Shown here one piece after another: positions 20,831-32,004 of a stretch of DNA of 64,000 nucleotides. Under the pieces are notes generated by a model. The model did no database searches and was not told where the DNA came from. It worked only from the letters and a program-made list of their open reading frames with translations. Within the stretch, counting starts at the first letter, position 1, and every line of letters begins with the position of its first letter. The DNA is from Odontocerum albicorne (Eukaryota; Arthropoda; Insecta; Trichoptera; Odontoceridae). The position numbers and the translations under genes were made by a program. Where the stretch lies: contig OX463849.1 of the NCBI GenBank assembly GCA_949825065.1, positions 4,712,001 through 4,776,000 of the forward strand, given 5' to 3'.

Positions 20831-22319
20831 ACATTATTTTATATTATCCTTATTATGTCTTACATTTTTTTACGCTTTAATCATTAGACTAAATACTAAG
20901 TCGTTTTTGCATTATGGGTAACCAATTGTTAGATGTAAACACCACATCTATACCAACACGATAAGGAAGTTTTTTTAACAATGCCAGTATTAAATTTCAT
21001 CTGTTTCGGATGTACTCGTATTCTGAGGCGATTTCATCATATTCTGCAGCTTTACATTTTTTTCTTATTTCATGCAGATTTATTTCGTCCGTTTCATTTT
21101 CTGCACGTATATCTATCATAACATGTTTGCTATCATTTTGACTATAATCACCCGTTTATAGAATTTATACAAAAGCTAAATTAATGAGAGAAAATATTTT
21201 GAAAAAGTAAAAAAAAAGAATACATGTCTTCTTTTTAGTGTTATTTGTACGGCATCTTTCCCAGAATGTACTTTTAAAGAACTAAAATATTTTATTTTAC
21301 CGTAATCTCCCTAGGACAAACAGCAAAAGGAGCAATTGAGTTAAAGTAATCACCAGCCGTGATAAAATAAATTGGTCACAGTTAACTGTATAATTAACTC
21401 TACAATCTTTTCTCCCGCCATGGATGTAAATCTTGTTTCTAACATTATTAAGCTACTTTCAAATATACTCTGTTTTTTTTCTTACAAATTTTTCTCCTTT
21501 AATTATCTGTTAGAGAAACGTATAGAATTCTTACAAATTTCGCGAAAAAAATTAATTGTGACAAATTATGAAAGTTTGATTAAATAGACCAAATTCTTAC
21601 ATGGATTAGCTTGTTTCAGGAAAAAAAAAACTCAACGAAAGTATCTGTGGTTTGAAACATTTTTTGATGAAAATTTACGCAGAGAATATTATTTCCCTAA
21701 TTCTTATTCAGAAGGAAAAATTTTCTTTTCAAAGTATTTCAGAATAAACGTCAATCATTTTGTGTGTCGATTGAACTTCATTGCCAATACAAAATTTGTC
21801 ATTAAAGTCTTATTTTTTGACAAAATATTATGTCAAACAGGAAATCTGACAAGAGAAATTCAATTCACTCACAATGAAATGTAAATAAGGGATGATAAAT
21901 TGAAAGTTATTATGTAGTGATATCTGATAAATCTTAAAAGATTATTTATTGTGTTTTTCTTTTATTAATTTTCCCGTGATAATGGTTTTATTATTGTTAA
22001 TTTTTGTGATCTAAACCAGTTGAAACTTTAAAGTATCTAGATTTGTAATTTTTTTTTTAATTGGACTCATATAATTGCATAATTACTTTAATTTGGTAAC
22101 ACAAACCATCCTAGTTTGGGTGGATTGCATATTGTAAAATAAAAATAGGTGCTTATAAGTATATTTTATAAGAAACCGTACTTGCTCTATCAAGGTAAGT
22201 GGTATAAACTCTCCCCACCACCCCAATCTAGCAAGAGTTTCGTAAAGAGCCCTCCTGTCTCCCACATTCTAATATACGAGTACATATACAATGGCTACAT
22301 GTCCTCTTTCCAGGCCATC
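20831..22319. other. AT-rich sequence with one short coding-like frame
   Basis: The minus strand near 20984-21106 holds about 41 codons with good-looking composition (ENETDEINLHEIRKKCKAAE), ending in a stop. I cannot assign it. The rest, including a 71-codon frame at 21372, shows nothing recognisable. Confidence 0.35.
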
Positions 22320-22966
22320 TAATTTATCACTGCATAATACGCGGATGACACGACTTTTCTTTCAACCTCCATGCATGCATGCGATTCGCACTCTTGCATC
22401 CAAGAACTCATTCCATGGCTGGAAAACTGGTATAGAGACTGGAAGGTGAAAATATACCCTTCCATGAGTGCAGCAGTCCGTTTTTTCTAGAAAACGTGTG
22501 GACCACATCCGATCCATTAAACTTTTCGACCAGAGCGTTACGTGATGTGACGAAGTGAACTACGTCACAGTTACCCTTGACGTGAACTAGTCCTAGAAGT
22601 AGCACGTCACAAACATCAATGAGAAACGTATGGTTCTCTGAAAGCCCTCTGTCTACTATTGGGTAGAAACAGTAGGATGTCATCTAACAAGTTGAACTTG
22701 TAAATGGTCATTTTGCGTCCTCAGATAACGTACACCATTCTGGTCTGGGGCCACGTAACCAAAACCCACATGCGCAAAACCAGCCTTACTTTGTTAGCAA
22801 TTAAAGGCTTCATGAGGACTTTGACCGAGAAGCTCTCTAACCCTCTGATAAGATTTCCCTTAATCTACGTTGCGAATATTAATCTAGTTCACCCCAGGCA
22901 TAAACAAATCTTACGTACCACCCCACATCTCTCGATCCGAAACGGTATTCACAGAATTGTGTAAAG
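22320..22966 (+). pseudogene. Decayed Jockey-like reverse transcriptase
   Basis: The translation begins YADDTTFLST, the catalytic YADD box of non-LTR reverse transcriptases, followed by a WLENWYRDWKVKI stretch. After several stops a second readable part (22704-22964) has the run QITYTILVWGHVTKTHMRKT, matching the end of the RT domain. Stops and frame changes show it is dead. Confidence 0.65.
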
Positions 22967-22984
22967 CGCATAAACATAAGTATG

Positions 22985-23100
22985 TTTTATTATATTATTT
23001 ATAGTAATGGCATTAACATTGTGGAGATTTAAAGACATTGTAATTAGTTTGCTGTAGTTACATAACTTTTTCACTATTTTTATGGCCACTTTTCTATAAG
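22985..23100 (+). mobile_element. Dispersed repeat fragment (Penelope-like, uncertain)
   Basis: CATTAACATTGTGGAGATTT and AAAGACATTGTAATT match 50285-50345 and, inverted, 34750-34810. In those two places the sequence adjoins a Penelope-type GAAACCGG motif. Confidence 0.4.
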
Positions 23101-23154
23101 TGCTAAGGACGTTCTCTACGGAGAGATCTGTAATGAAAAAAGATCGTACGGAGA

Positions 23155-23580
23155 TCAGCGTCTCAGTTTCAAAGATGTGTGTCTTCTTGAGCGTGTGTCA
23201 TTCAGAAGAGTTAAGGCCCTGCCAACAGGCATAGTGGCTAGAAGACCCGTTCTTGCGTATGTTATTGAGAACAGTTCTTGCCGGCGCAGTCTAGTGTAAT
23301 TGTTAGGAACATTTAACGCTAATCTTTGTAGTAATGCTGGACAGTTCACAACTCCTCGAACGAGTTTGACAACGTATACCAGGAGAGGCACATCTCTTCT
23401 TACGCTCAATGAGTTATACCCGAGCATGCCCAGCAGGAACTGAGTAGGATAAAGCCATGGATAGACACCGAGCTCTCTCATATAGAGATATCGTAGATAT
23501 TTTTTTTGTACTTTCTCCACCATGAGCGAGTTCTGCGCCCCCACCGGGCTCCAAAACGGGACTGCTTCGGATATTGATAT
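23155..23580 (-). pseudogene. Non-LTR reverse transcriptase C-terminal fragment
   Basis: The minus strand is open for over 129 codons. It reads AVPFWSPVGAQNSLMVEKVQ, then KKYLRYLYMRELGVYPW and ARALTLLNDTR. These are the conserved landmarks after the RT domain in Jockey/CR1-type LINEs. There is no 5' part and no tail, so it is a fragment, although its frame is surprisingly clean. Confidence 0.65.
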
Positions 23581-23599
23581 ATTTCATATCACATTACCA

Positions 23600-23870
23600 A
23601 AAGCAAAAGTAAATTTTCTTCTTAGATTGAGTGCGTTAGAAAGCACTCATCAACATACCTTAATGACTGTGAATATATGTGTATAATATGTTTGTGTGTA
23701 TATACTCGTTTGTATGCATATGCATTATTTTTTATTTTATATAATTTTTTAACTTATTTTTTCTTTCTCTATGTAACTTTTCTTCTTTTTTAATGTCTTG
23801 TATTTTTCAAAGTAATTGGGCTAAGCCAGTTTTGAAAAAATAAATAAAAAAATAAAATAAAAAAATTATG
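23600..23870 (+). mobile_element. LINE 3' end with A-rich simple tail
   Basis: GGGCTAAGCCAGTTTTGAAA is followed by AAATAAATAAAAAAATAAAA, the usual look of a CR1/Jockey-type 3' UTR ending in an (AAATA)n tail. No coding part adjoins it in the same orientation. Confidence 0.45.
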
Positions 23871-24516
23871 TGTGTTCAAATTATTCAGATTTCAAGAATT
23901 TTGAAATGGACGTTGACAAGTGGCGGTTAATATTAGATAAAACAAATTATATTTTATAAAACAAATTATGATAAAACAGATGTTTGATAAAACAAATGAA
24001 TTAATATATATCCATTTATAATATACACGTGTATGTTATTAAGTCTCATTGTTTTCCTCTTCCTCTCGTCTTCGTAGTAATATATAATATAGCATATTTG
24101 TTTTTGTGTACATATCTCAATTTTTTCTTTATCTTTACACATATAAACGTGTGTGTGACATATAAAAATATAAGTATGTAAATATGTAAATATATAACAT
24201 TATTACATATAAAATTTTATCCTTTTCTCTCTACCATGTTTTCTCCTCAAAATCCCAAGCAAATCTCCATCAAATATTTTACTTCTGCTTTATTATCCTA
24301 TGAAAGTGTAAGGGTCCTTAAATCGGATCGACATTCCGAGCACAGTATACTTGTAATGAAAATTATCTCGTACACATTTTTTTTTTGTCAAACTGCGTAA
24401 AAACTATGTTATTATTTTTCTATTTATTTATTTTTGTTCTTCATAATACGTTAATTTAAATTGACATTGTTTTGATGGAAAAGGGAATCATCACATTTAA
24501 GTACACAGTCGTTGTT
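23871..24516. other. AT-rich sequence, nothing recognised
   Basis: Low-complexity TATA/TGTGTA runs near 24000-24200. No frame or element end seen. Confidence 0.45.
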
Positions 24517-24558
24517 GACCGCTCAAAATCGAATTAATGTTGTCGATTTTGAGCGGTC
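24517..24558. repeat. Perfect 15 bp hairpin
   Basis: GACCGCTCAAAATCG (24517-24531) and its exact complement CGATTTTGAGCGGTC (24544-24558) enclose a 12-base loop. No terminator or element context explains it. It may be the core of an old palindromic MITE. Confidence 0.8.
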
Positions 24559-24657
24559 TCATTATTTGACAAATTTTATTCGTATTTTTCCAAAACACTG
24601 AAAAAATTCAATGAAACATTTGATATTGCTGTTTGTTAGCTTTATTAATAAATTTAA

Positions 24658-25552
24658 CTAGTTGCAAACCGTGCAATATTCACGGAAGTAAAACAAATCT
24701 ACATTTATGAAAATATATAGAATTTGTTTATATATATATATATATCCTTTATACATCGTCCCCTTTTACACCGGTTCAAAAATTGTTAGCTAGGTATTTA
24801 AAATTCGTTCAGTTATCACGGACCCACCGAGATTCAAATTTCGAATTACTTTCGGAGAGAATCAAAGTATTCCTCTCTCGCTCTCTTGTATTCAAAATTC
24901 AATTATCGTATTCTTTCTTTGGCGACAATCATCGTATGGGTTTTGGCCTTTTTATATTATAACTAGTTGCGACCCGTAAAATATTCACGGAAGTAAAACA
25001 AATTCTATATTTATGAAAATATATATTCATAAATATAGAATTTGTTTATACATATCATTTAAACATCGTCCCCTTTTACACCGGTTCAAAAACTGTTAGC
25101 TAGGTAATTTAAATTCGTTCAGTTATCACGGACCCACCGAGATTCAAATTTCGAATTACTTTCGGAGAGAATCCAAGTATTCCTCTCTCGCTCTCTTTTA
25201 TTCAAAATTAATTATCGTATTCTTTCTTTGGCGACAACCATCGTATGGGTTTTGGCCTATTTATACTATGACTAGTTGCAACCCGTGAAATATTCACGGA
25301 AGTTAAACAAATTCTACATTTATGAAAATATATATTCATAAATATAGAATTTGTTTATACACATAATTTACACATCGTCCCCTTTTACACCGGTTCAAAA
25401 ATTCTTAGCTAGGTATTTTAAATTCGTTCAGTTATCACGGACCCACCGAGATTCAAATTTCGAATTACTTTCGGAGAGAATCGAAGTATTCCTCTCTCGC
25501 TCTCTTGTATTTAAAATTCAATTCAATGTGTTTTGGCCTTTTTATACTGTGA
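24658..25552 (-). mobile_element. Head-to-tail trimer of a non-autonomous Helitron
   Basis: Read on the minus strand each unit starts TC(A)TAGTATAAA and ends with a hairpin CCGTGAATATTTCACGG (variants) a few bases before CTAG, the CTRR end of Helitrons. Units are 25272-25552, 24963-25271 and 24658-24962. At 25271/25272 the end CTAG joins directly to the next TCATAGTAT with no base between. The outer ends lie between A and T. No Rep/helicase coding is present. Confidence 0.85.
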
Positions 25553-25670
25553 TGATTTGAAGAATATTTTTCTTGAATTGAATTTTTAGTTTTGAAAGAG
25601 GTTTTTGATTTTTATATAAATTTCGAAATGTTAATGATTACTTTTTGATTATATATTTTTTAATTAAATT

Positions 25671-25755
25671 TTTAATGGTTCTAAGAGTTTAATGTGTATT
25701 GTTCTTATATTTTAATGGTTCTAAGAGTTTAATGTGTATTGTTCTTATATTTTCA
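25671..25755. repeat. 40 bp direct duplication
   Basis: CTAAGAGTTTAATGTGTATT occurs at 25681 and 25721, with the flanking bases repeated as well. The two copies look identical. Confidence 0.85.
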
Positions 25756-26034
25756 AACATAATAATTTAACACTGAAATAAGAAAAAATCTACGCAATAA
25801 ATATAATTGAAGTGACAGTTTAACAATGCTTTTGTAAAGCAAAACAAGCATGTCACTTAATTTAAGTAAAGCAAGTAGATTTTTTACAGTTAAGTATAAA
25901 ATAATTGTGTTTAAAAATGGAATTTTACAACTGAATTGTTCAGCGATTGAAACTTAACCTCAAAAAATCATACTAAAAATAGTGTTGAATTTTTTTTGAA
26001 ATACTCTGAATTAAACTCGAAATATCAAGTTTTA
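25756..26034. other. AT-rich sequence, nothing recognised
   Basis: No frame or repeat identified. Confidence 0.4.
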
Positions 26035-26410
26035 GCTTCCCGGACTACACTTATCTCCAAGCCAATCGGTCCTCCAAGTCTAGCCTTCTTCGATTGTCTC
26101 ATAAAAACATATTTTCACATTTATATATCTCGTCATGCACAATCTTCTATTATTAATACTTCTGATAAACCGTTTTTCCAAATCTGGTTCATTTAGTCAA
26201 ACCACGTGTTCCTTGGTCTACCTTTTCCGCGCACCTTGCGCTTCTGACTTGTATACTCGCTTAGTCATTCTTTCATCGTTCATTCTCCCCATATATTTAA
26301 ACTATATTTAAGCTCATTTCTTCGTCTTACTCAAACTATCCATTCATTCATTTTTATGTCTTCATTCCGCCTTCTTTCAAACATGACAACTTTTTCTTAG
26401 TGCACGCATC
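26035..26410 (-). pseudogene. RTE-like LINE C-terminal fragment
   Basis: The minus-strand translation contains GRPRNTWFD, then MNQIWKNGLSEVLI, with stops between. It matches the closing part of the RTE-type RT, as in the fragment at 43036-43490 (LDQMDQILKDVK). It is decayed. Confidence 0.55.
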
Positions 26411-27044
26411 CCCACAACATTAATATAACTAATTTTTCTCATTCCAAATAAATGTGTTTGAGAAAGGTAAAAATATTTTAACGTTTCAATTTTAAACGGC
26501 CCTAAGATAGGAATGTTTGCAAAGTATTAAGGGATTCTGAGATTGCTTTACTTTGATACATTTGAAACTGATTTTAGGTTCTGTCTTTAACAATTCTAGA
26601 AGCGATCTACTAGTAACTAACAAGTGTTAAATAAGATCATACGACTTTTTTAACAGTAAAATTTTTAAAAGATATTTTTAACGTGTTTTTTTTTATATTG
26701 TAAACATTTCTTTCACTTTATAAATACAAAAATTGCAATAAAACTACTTTCAAATGTTAATTACTTTAAAAAATAACCATTAAAACTTGCAAAAGCTCAA
26801 AAAAGAACTTTGTATTGTTTTGTTTTCTAACAAAAGCGGTAAAATGTCATCAAGCGCGACAAAAAACATAATTTGTAGCTCGAACGAAAACTTTCGTAAC
26901 GAAGAGATGCTTTGAACTTGGAGCAAGTTTCCCATGATCTTGAGAACAGAGTTCACACCATCCCGAATCAAGGGTTTTATGATGGTACTAAAAATATTCC
27001 TTTCGTTCATAAATTGTCGAGTTTATTTGAAATATTTAGAAATT
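26411..27044. other. AT-rich sequence, possibly decayed LINE
   Basis: Frames at 26780-27010 (minus) and 26934-27137 (plus) overlap. The plus frame runs into the LINE fragment that follows and may belong to it. Confidence 0.35.
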
Positions 27045-27195
27045 AAGTTTGTCTGCGGATATCATGACAGGAGCTTTCTCGTTGCTGGTCTCGTAGCGTG
27101 GAATGGTTTGCCTTTATGTATGTGTATAGAGATATGAATGTAGTGTGCAACTTTAGAAAGCACTTGAAGGCAATGCTTTACGGAGCTTTTTTTAA
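27045..27195 (+). pseudogene. LINE reverse transcriptase C-terminal fragment
   Basis: DRSFLVAGLVAWNGLP, then after a frame change RDMNVVCNFRKHLKAMLYG, matches the very end of Jockey/RTE-type ORF2 (a WN-LP motif followed by F...L). Confidence 0.5.
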
Positions 27196-27211
27196 AATTG
27201 ATGATAATAAC

Positions 27212-27483
27212 ATATATAGTATGTATGTACACTATATATGTTATGCATTTCGTTTTTTTCTCATCTTCCCTCGGTCACATAACATATATGTATGTACACT
27301 ATTTATGTTATTCATTACGTTTTTTTCTCATCTTCCCTCGGTCACATAACATACATGTATTTACACTATATATGGTATGCACTTCGTTTTTTTCTCGTCT
27401 TCCCTCGGTCACATAATATATATATGTATGTACACTATATATGTTATGCATTACGTTTTTTTTTCTCGTCTTCCCTTGGTAAG
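27212..27483. repeat. 67-71 bp tandem repeat, about 4 copies
   Basis: TTCCCTCGGTCACATAACAT recurs with starts 67 bp apart (27271, 27338, 27405) and a last copy 71 bp on. A further copy 660 bp downstream is split by mariner B (28120-28140 and 29095-29145). Confidence 0.9.
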
Positions 27484-27899
27484 TTTTCAGCGGTTTTCTT
27501 ACAAATTTGTTTTCCTTAATATTCTCAGCCTATTAAAAAACTACAATAGTTAAAACTCGACTAAAACAAACACACAATGAATTGAAAATCAAACAAATGA
27601 TTCGACTTATTAATATTTGAAGTAACATCAATTTTAGAGTAAATTTATTATCTTACAACATATAAAGTCTCGGTAAATATGATCAACATAATTTTCTCTA
27701 TCCTTTCAATATTTTTTTTAGTGTGCATCAATATATAAAAATGCGGAAATATTAAAAAGCGAGGCCTGATAATAACATTGTCTTCGGACCAATCTATCAA
27801 GTCTACGGTTTCGGAGTCCCTGAATAAGGCACGAAACTTAGAATTGATCTTCCGAATATTTTAACATTTATGCTGCTCGGGAACAGACAACACTCCAGC
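27484..27899. other. AT-rich sequence, nothing recognised
   Basis: No frame or repeat identified. Confidence 0.45.
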
Positions 27900-27990
27900 A
27901 CGTGCGAAAATTATCATGAGATGCCATTGGGAATCGAACACGTAACCTACGTGCCCTCTGACGTCTTGCTAAACCGGCAACGGTGGTCAT
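27900..27990 (-). mobile_element. SINE head fragment
   Basis: The minus strand reads GGTTTAGCAAGACGTCAGAG, then TACGTGTTCGATTCCCAATG, a tRNA-like head with A and B boxes in the spacing of the other SINE copies. Confidence 0.45.
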
Positions 27991-28140
27991 CAGTTACAGT
28001 GCTTTAGGACACTTCATTCGAAAAAACTGCTTGAAACTGAAAAATCAGTTCAATTCTGTATTTTGTAAAATAAAATTATATCTTATTTTAAACATGAAAA
28101 TTCCTTTAAAAAATATTTATTAATGTACGTACACTATATA

Positions 28141-29094
28141 CGAGGCGTATCCAGAAAGTAAGTGTACTGAGGCTCTCGCAACCGGATGGATTTTATTTTC
28201 GACATGTTGGCTACACTTCCGTGTAACCTGACCCTTTCTCTCCGCAACGAGACCGGTTTGAGGTCAGTACGTTGAGAAATGTCGACGCGACAACACGTTT
28301 CGTGAAAAATGTCAACCCAATCTCCCGCCAAGTGCGAAATTTTGTAAAAAGGCAAGAGTTTTTGAGGCGCTGCAAACTCCATGTAGATGAATTTCTCCGC
28401 TCCATCGTTACTGGAGATGAAACTTGGGTTGCACACTACACTCCTGAAACCATAAGGCAGTCTCAACAGTGACGTCACACCTCTTCACCTTCCGCCAAAA
28501 AGTTCAAAACCACAATTTCAGTCAAGAAAATCATGGCAACCGTGTTTTGGGACTGTCAAGGCATAATTTTAATTGAATATATGCCTCAAGGTGAGACCAT
28601 CAACTCTGCAAGATACTGTGAGACCCTAAAAAAATTGCGAAGGGTGATTCAGGACAAGAGAAGAGGCATGCTGACAAAGGGAGTCTGCCTGCTGCATGAC
28701 AATGCCAGACCACACACGGCCGACGCCACGAAGGAACTGCTCGCCTCGTTTAAATAGGATGTCCTGAACCATCCCGCGCATTCCCCTGACCTAGCACCTT
28801 CAGATTTACTATATCTTTACCTCCCTGAAGCTGTACATGGGTGGAAAAAGGTTTTCAACCGACGAGGAGCTTAAGAAGGGGGTGGAGAAGTGGACGGAGA
28901 GGTTGGCGGGAAACTACTTCGAGGAAGGCATCAAAAAGTTGATACCCCGCTTCACCACCTGCATTGAGAGGAATGGCGACTACGTTGAAGAATAGCTTAC
29001 ATATGTACTACGGTAACCACGTAATTTTTTTGTTTAAATAAAAAAAATTGTAATCAACAAAAATTCAGTACACTTACTTTCTGGATATGCCTCG
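28141..29094 (+). mobile_element. Internally deleted mariner copy B
   Basis: Both ends carry the inverted repeat starting CGAGGC(G/A)TATCCAGAAAG, about 30 bp long, with TA on each side (28139-28140, 29095-29096). The element is 954 bp. It sits inside a unit of the 67 bp repeat found at 27212-27483, because the flanks join to a continuous unit. Confidence 0.9.
28310..28992 (+). pseudogene. Mariner transposase lacking the DNA-binding domain
   Basis: After a short start (KNVNPISRQVRNF) it passes straight to KLHVDEFLRSIVTGDETWV, so the helix-turn-helix is lost while the first catalytic Asp (GDETW) is kept. HDNARPHT follows. It has a stop right after ETIRQSQQ, another before DVLNHP, and a frameshift at the third Asp. 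It is complementary to copy A, which kept the DNA-binding part and lost this block. Confidence 0.85.
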
Positions 29095-29789
29095 TATGTT
29101 ATGCATTACGTTTTATTCTCGTCTTCCTTCGGTAACATAAATATATGTACAATATAAGAAAATCTTCTCAAAATATTACTCAGAATCCATTTAAAGGTAC
29201 ATTATGTTATGGCCAAAATTTTTCGAAGAACAGGAAAAAAAAACGTTGTATTTGAATTTTTGATGAAAGAAAATCCTTCCTAAAGGTGTGACAGCCTCTT
29301 TCAATATTGATATTCAAAAAGGTTTTTCTTTTTAATTTTATGGTGGTTCTCCGTCCTTTCCATTAAAACCTGATAAGTCTTTTTTTCTTCCTCAGTAAAC
29401 GTTTTCGCAATTTCAAAGGCTATTTATTCCTTCGACACGGTAAACACATAAACGCTATTTCAATTTCTTTAAGCACCTTTTAATAAAAAAAAATAAGAAA
29501 TTCAAAAATAAGATGATATTCCCAATAGATCGGCTAAGGAAGAGTTTTTCACTTACTATATTATTACTGGCGTAATAGGATTGAGGTTTTTCATTTAAAC
29601 TACTGGAGTTAAGTGGAAGTAAATTCAATTTCACGTTATTAAATTTTTCTTTGCTTATACTCTCAGATTGGATTTTTTCTAAGAATGTTTGTAGGGCTTA
29701 TTTAAGCCGTTAATCTTCTTTTTTCTTTTCCTTGTTGGTATAGATCTGGGCTCTGTTGTTGCAATAATCATTCTTGGGAGTCAAAACAT
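29095..29789. other. AT-rich sequence, nothing recognised beyond the split 67 bp unit
   Basis: The first 50 bases complete the 67 bp repeat unit disrupted by mariner B. The remainder shows no gene or element end. Confidence 0.45.
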
Positions 29790-31435
29790 TGTCTTTCACC
29801 TTTTAAGTAGCCTTCCTGGCATGCGATGTTCTGCGGGGACCTCGTGTGCCGCAATGTATGGGATTCTGTCATTGCCTATTCTATTCGCATGGTCACGCTA
29901 GAATCAGCTTCTTTTCCTGCTTCATTTGATGATATCTTCTGTATTCGCATCGTTTCTCCACCTTTTAGGTAGCCTTCCTGGCATGCGATGTTCTGCGGGG
30001 AACTCGTGTGCCGCTATGTATGGAATTCTGTCATTGCCTTTCCTATTCGCATGGTCACGCTAGAACCAGTTTCTTTTCCTGCTTCATTTGATGATATATT
30101 TTGTATTCGCATCGTTTCTCCACCTTTTAGGTAGCCTTCTTGGCATGCGATGTTCTGCGGAGATCTCGTGTGCCACAATGTATGGGATTCTATCATTGTC
30201 TATTGTACAATGCGCATTGATATGATAGATACAATGCGCATTGAATGTATGCGCATGGTCACGCTAGAACCAGCTTCTTTTCCTGACTCATTTGATGATA
30301 TCTTCATTATTCGCATCGTTTCTCCACTTTTAGGTAGCCTTCATGGCATGCGGTGTCCTGCGGGGATCTCGTATGCCGCTATGTATGGGATTCTGTCATT
30401 GCCTATCCTATTCGCATGGTCACGCTAGAACCAGCTTCTTTACCTGCTTCATTTGATGATATCTACTGTATTCGCATCGTTTCTCCACCTTTTAGGTAGC
30501 CTTCCTGGCATGCGATGTTCTGCGGAGATCTCGTGTGCCACAATGTATGGGATTCTATCATTGTCTATCGTATGCGCATGGTCACGCTAGAACCAGCTTC
30601 TTTTCCTGACTCATTTGATGATATCTTCATTATTCGCATCGTTTCTCCACTTTTAGGTAGCCTTCATGGCATGCGGTGTCCTGCGGGGATCTCGTGTGCC
30701 GCTATGTATGGGATTCTGTCATTGCCTATCCTATTCGCATGGTCACGCTAGAACCAGCTTCTTTACCTGCTTCATTTGATGATATCTACTGTATTCGCAT
30801 CGTTTCTCCACCTTTTAGGTAGCCTTCCTGGCATGCGGTGTCCTGCGGGGATCTCGTGTGCCGCTATGTATGGGATTCTGTCATTGCCTATCCTATTCGC
30901 ATGGTCACGCTAGAACCAGCTTCTTTTATTGCTTCATTTGATGATATCTACTGTATTCGCATCGTTTCTCCACCTTTTAGGTAGCCTTCCTGGCATGCGG
31001 TGTCCTGCGGGGATCTCGTGTGCCGCTATGTATGGGATTCTGTCATTGCCTATCCTATTCGCATGGTCACGCTAGAACCAGCTTCTTTTCCTGCTTCATT
31101 TGATGATATCTTCATTATTCGCATCGTTTCTCCACTTTTTAGGTAGCCTTCCTGACATGCGATGTTCTGCGGGGATCTCGTGTGCCGCAATGTATGGGAT
31201 TCTGTAATTGCCTATCCTATTCGCATGGTCACGCTAGAACCAGCTTCTTTTCCTGCTTCATTTGATGATATATTCTGTATTCGCATCGTTTCTCCACCTT
31301 TTAGGTAGCCTTCCTGGCATGCGATGCCCTGCGAGGATCTCGTGTGTCGCTATGTATGGCATCATTGTCTATCATATTGGAATTCTCACGCAAGAACTAG
31401 CATCTTTTTCTGCTTCATTTGATGATATCTTCTCT
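29790..31435. repeat. 162 bp satellite, 10 units, with higher-order structure
   Basis: GGCATGCGATGTTCTGCGGG-type blocks recur at 29821, 29983, 30145, 30348, 30510, 30671, 30833, 30995, 31157 and 31319. Spacing is 162 (161 once), except for one gap of 203 caused by a ~41 bp insertion in unit 3. Units 3+4 and 5+6 share private variants (CCACAATG, TTCATTATTCGC, TTCATGGCATGCGG), so a two-unit block was duplicated. The period is a multiple of three, which gives chance open frames. Confidence 0.95.
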
Positions 31436-32004
31436 TTTCTAAGTCAGTTGAATATAACAGTTTCTGACCCTATCTATCTCTTTAAGATTTTCCTGTTCGT
31501 AATATTTTCACATTGGGTGTTCTAAAAGACTTTTTGTTTAATTTGTGTCTAACTATCAACATTACAAGGCATAATTGGCCTGACACGGATGTTATTTTTT
31601 TGAATTTTGCTATCGATTTGCATGATTTTGATTTTACAAATCACATTTCACAGTAAACTAGATATTGCGTTTCCCTTATTTGTTTGTTTAAGACGTTGCT
31701 ATTGTTGAAAATATATTCAAAATACAACTCAGATTGTACGTAAATATAGTATACATCATGCATGACCAAACTATTTTCATTCAATAGAAAATTAAAGCAC
31801 TTATGATTTTTTTACGGAAAGAAATTATTGTAAAACGACGAGAGAAAATAGTGCTGAACCCTTTGTTTTAAAGGCCCATGTATTTTAAAAAAGGCATTGA
31901 TATAAAATAAAATTATCATGGCCTTATTTAGAAATCACTGAAACTTGATTTTTTTCGAGAGATGAAAGTAATGTTTTATGCGAAATCCCTTTTGTTTTTA
32001 TATA
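31436..32004. other. AT-rich sequence, nothing recognised
   Basis: No frame or repeat identified between the satellite and the fold-back element. Confidence 0.45.

Noticed and set aside
30150..30751. Coding frames of 78-92 codons
   Set aside because: They are translations of the 162 bp satellite, which has a period divisible by three.
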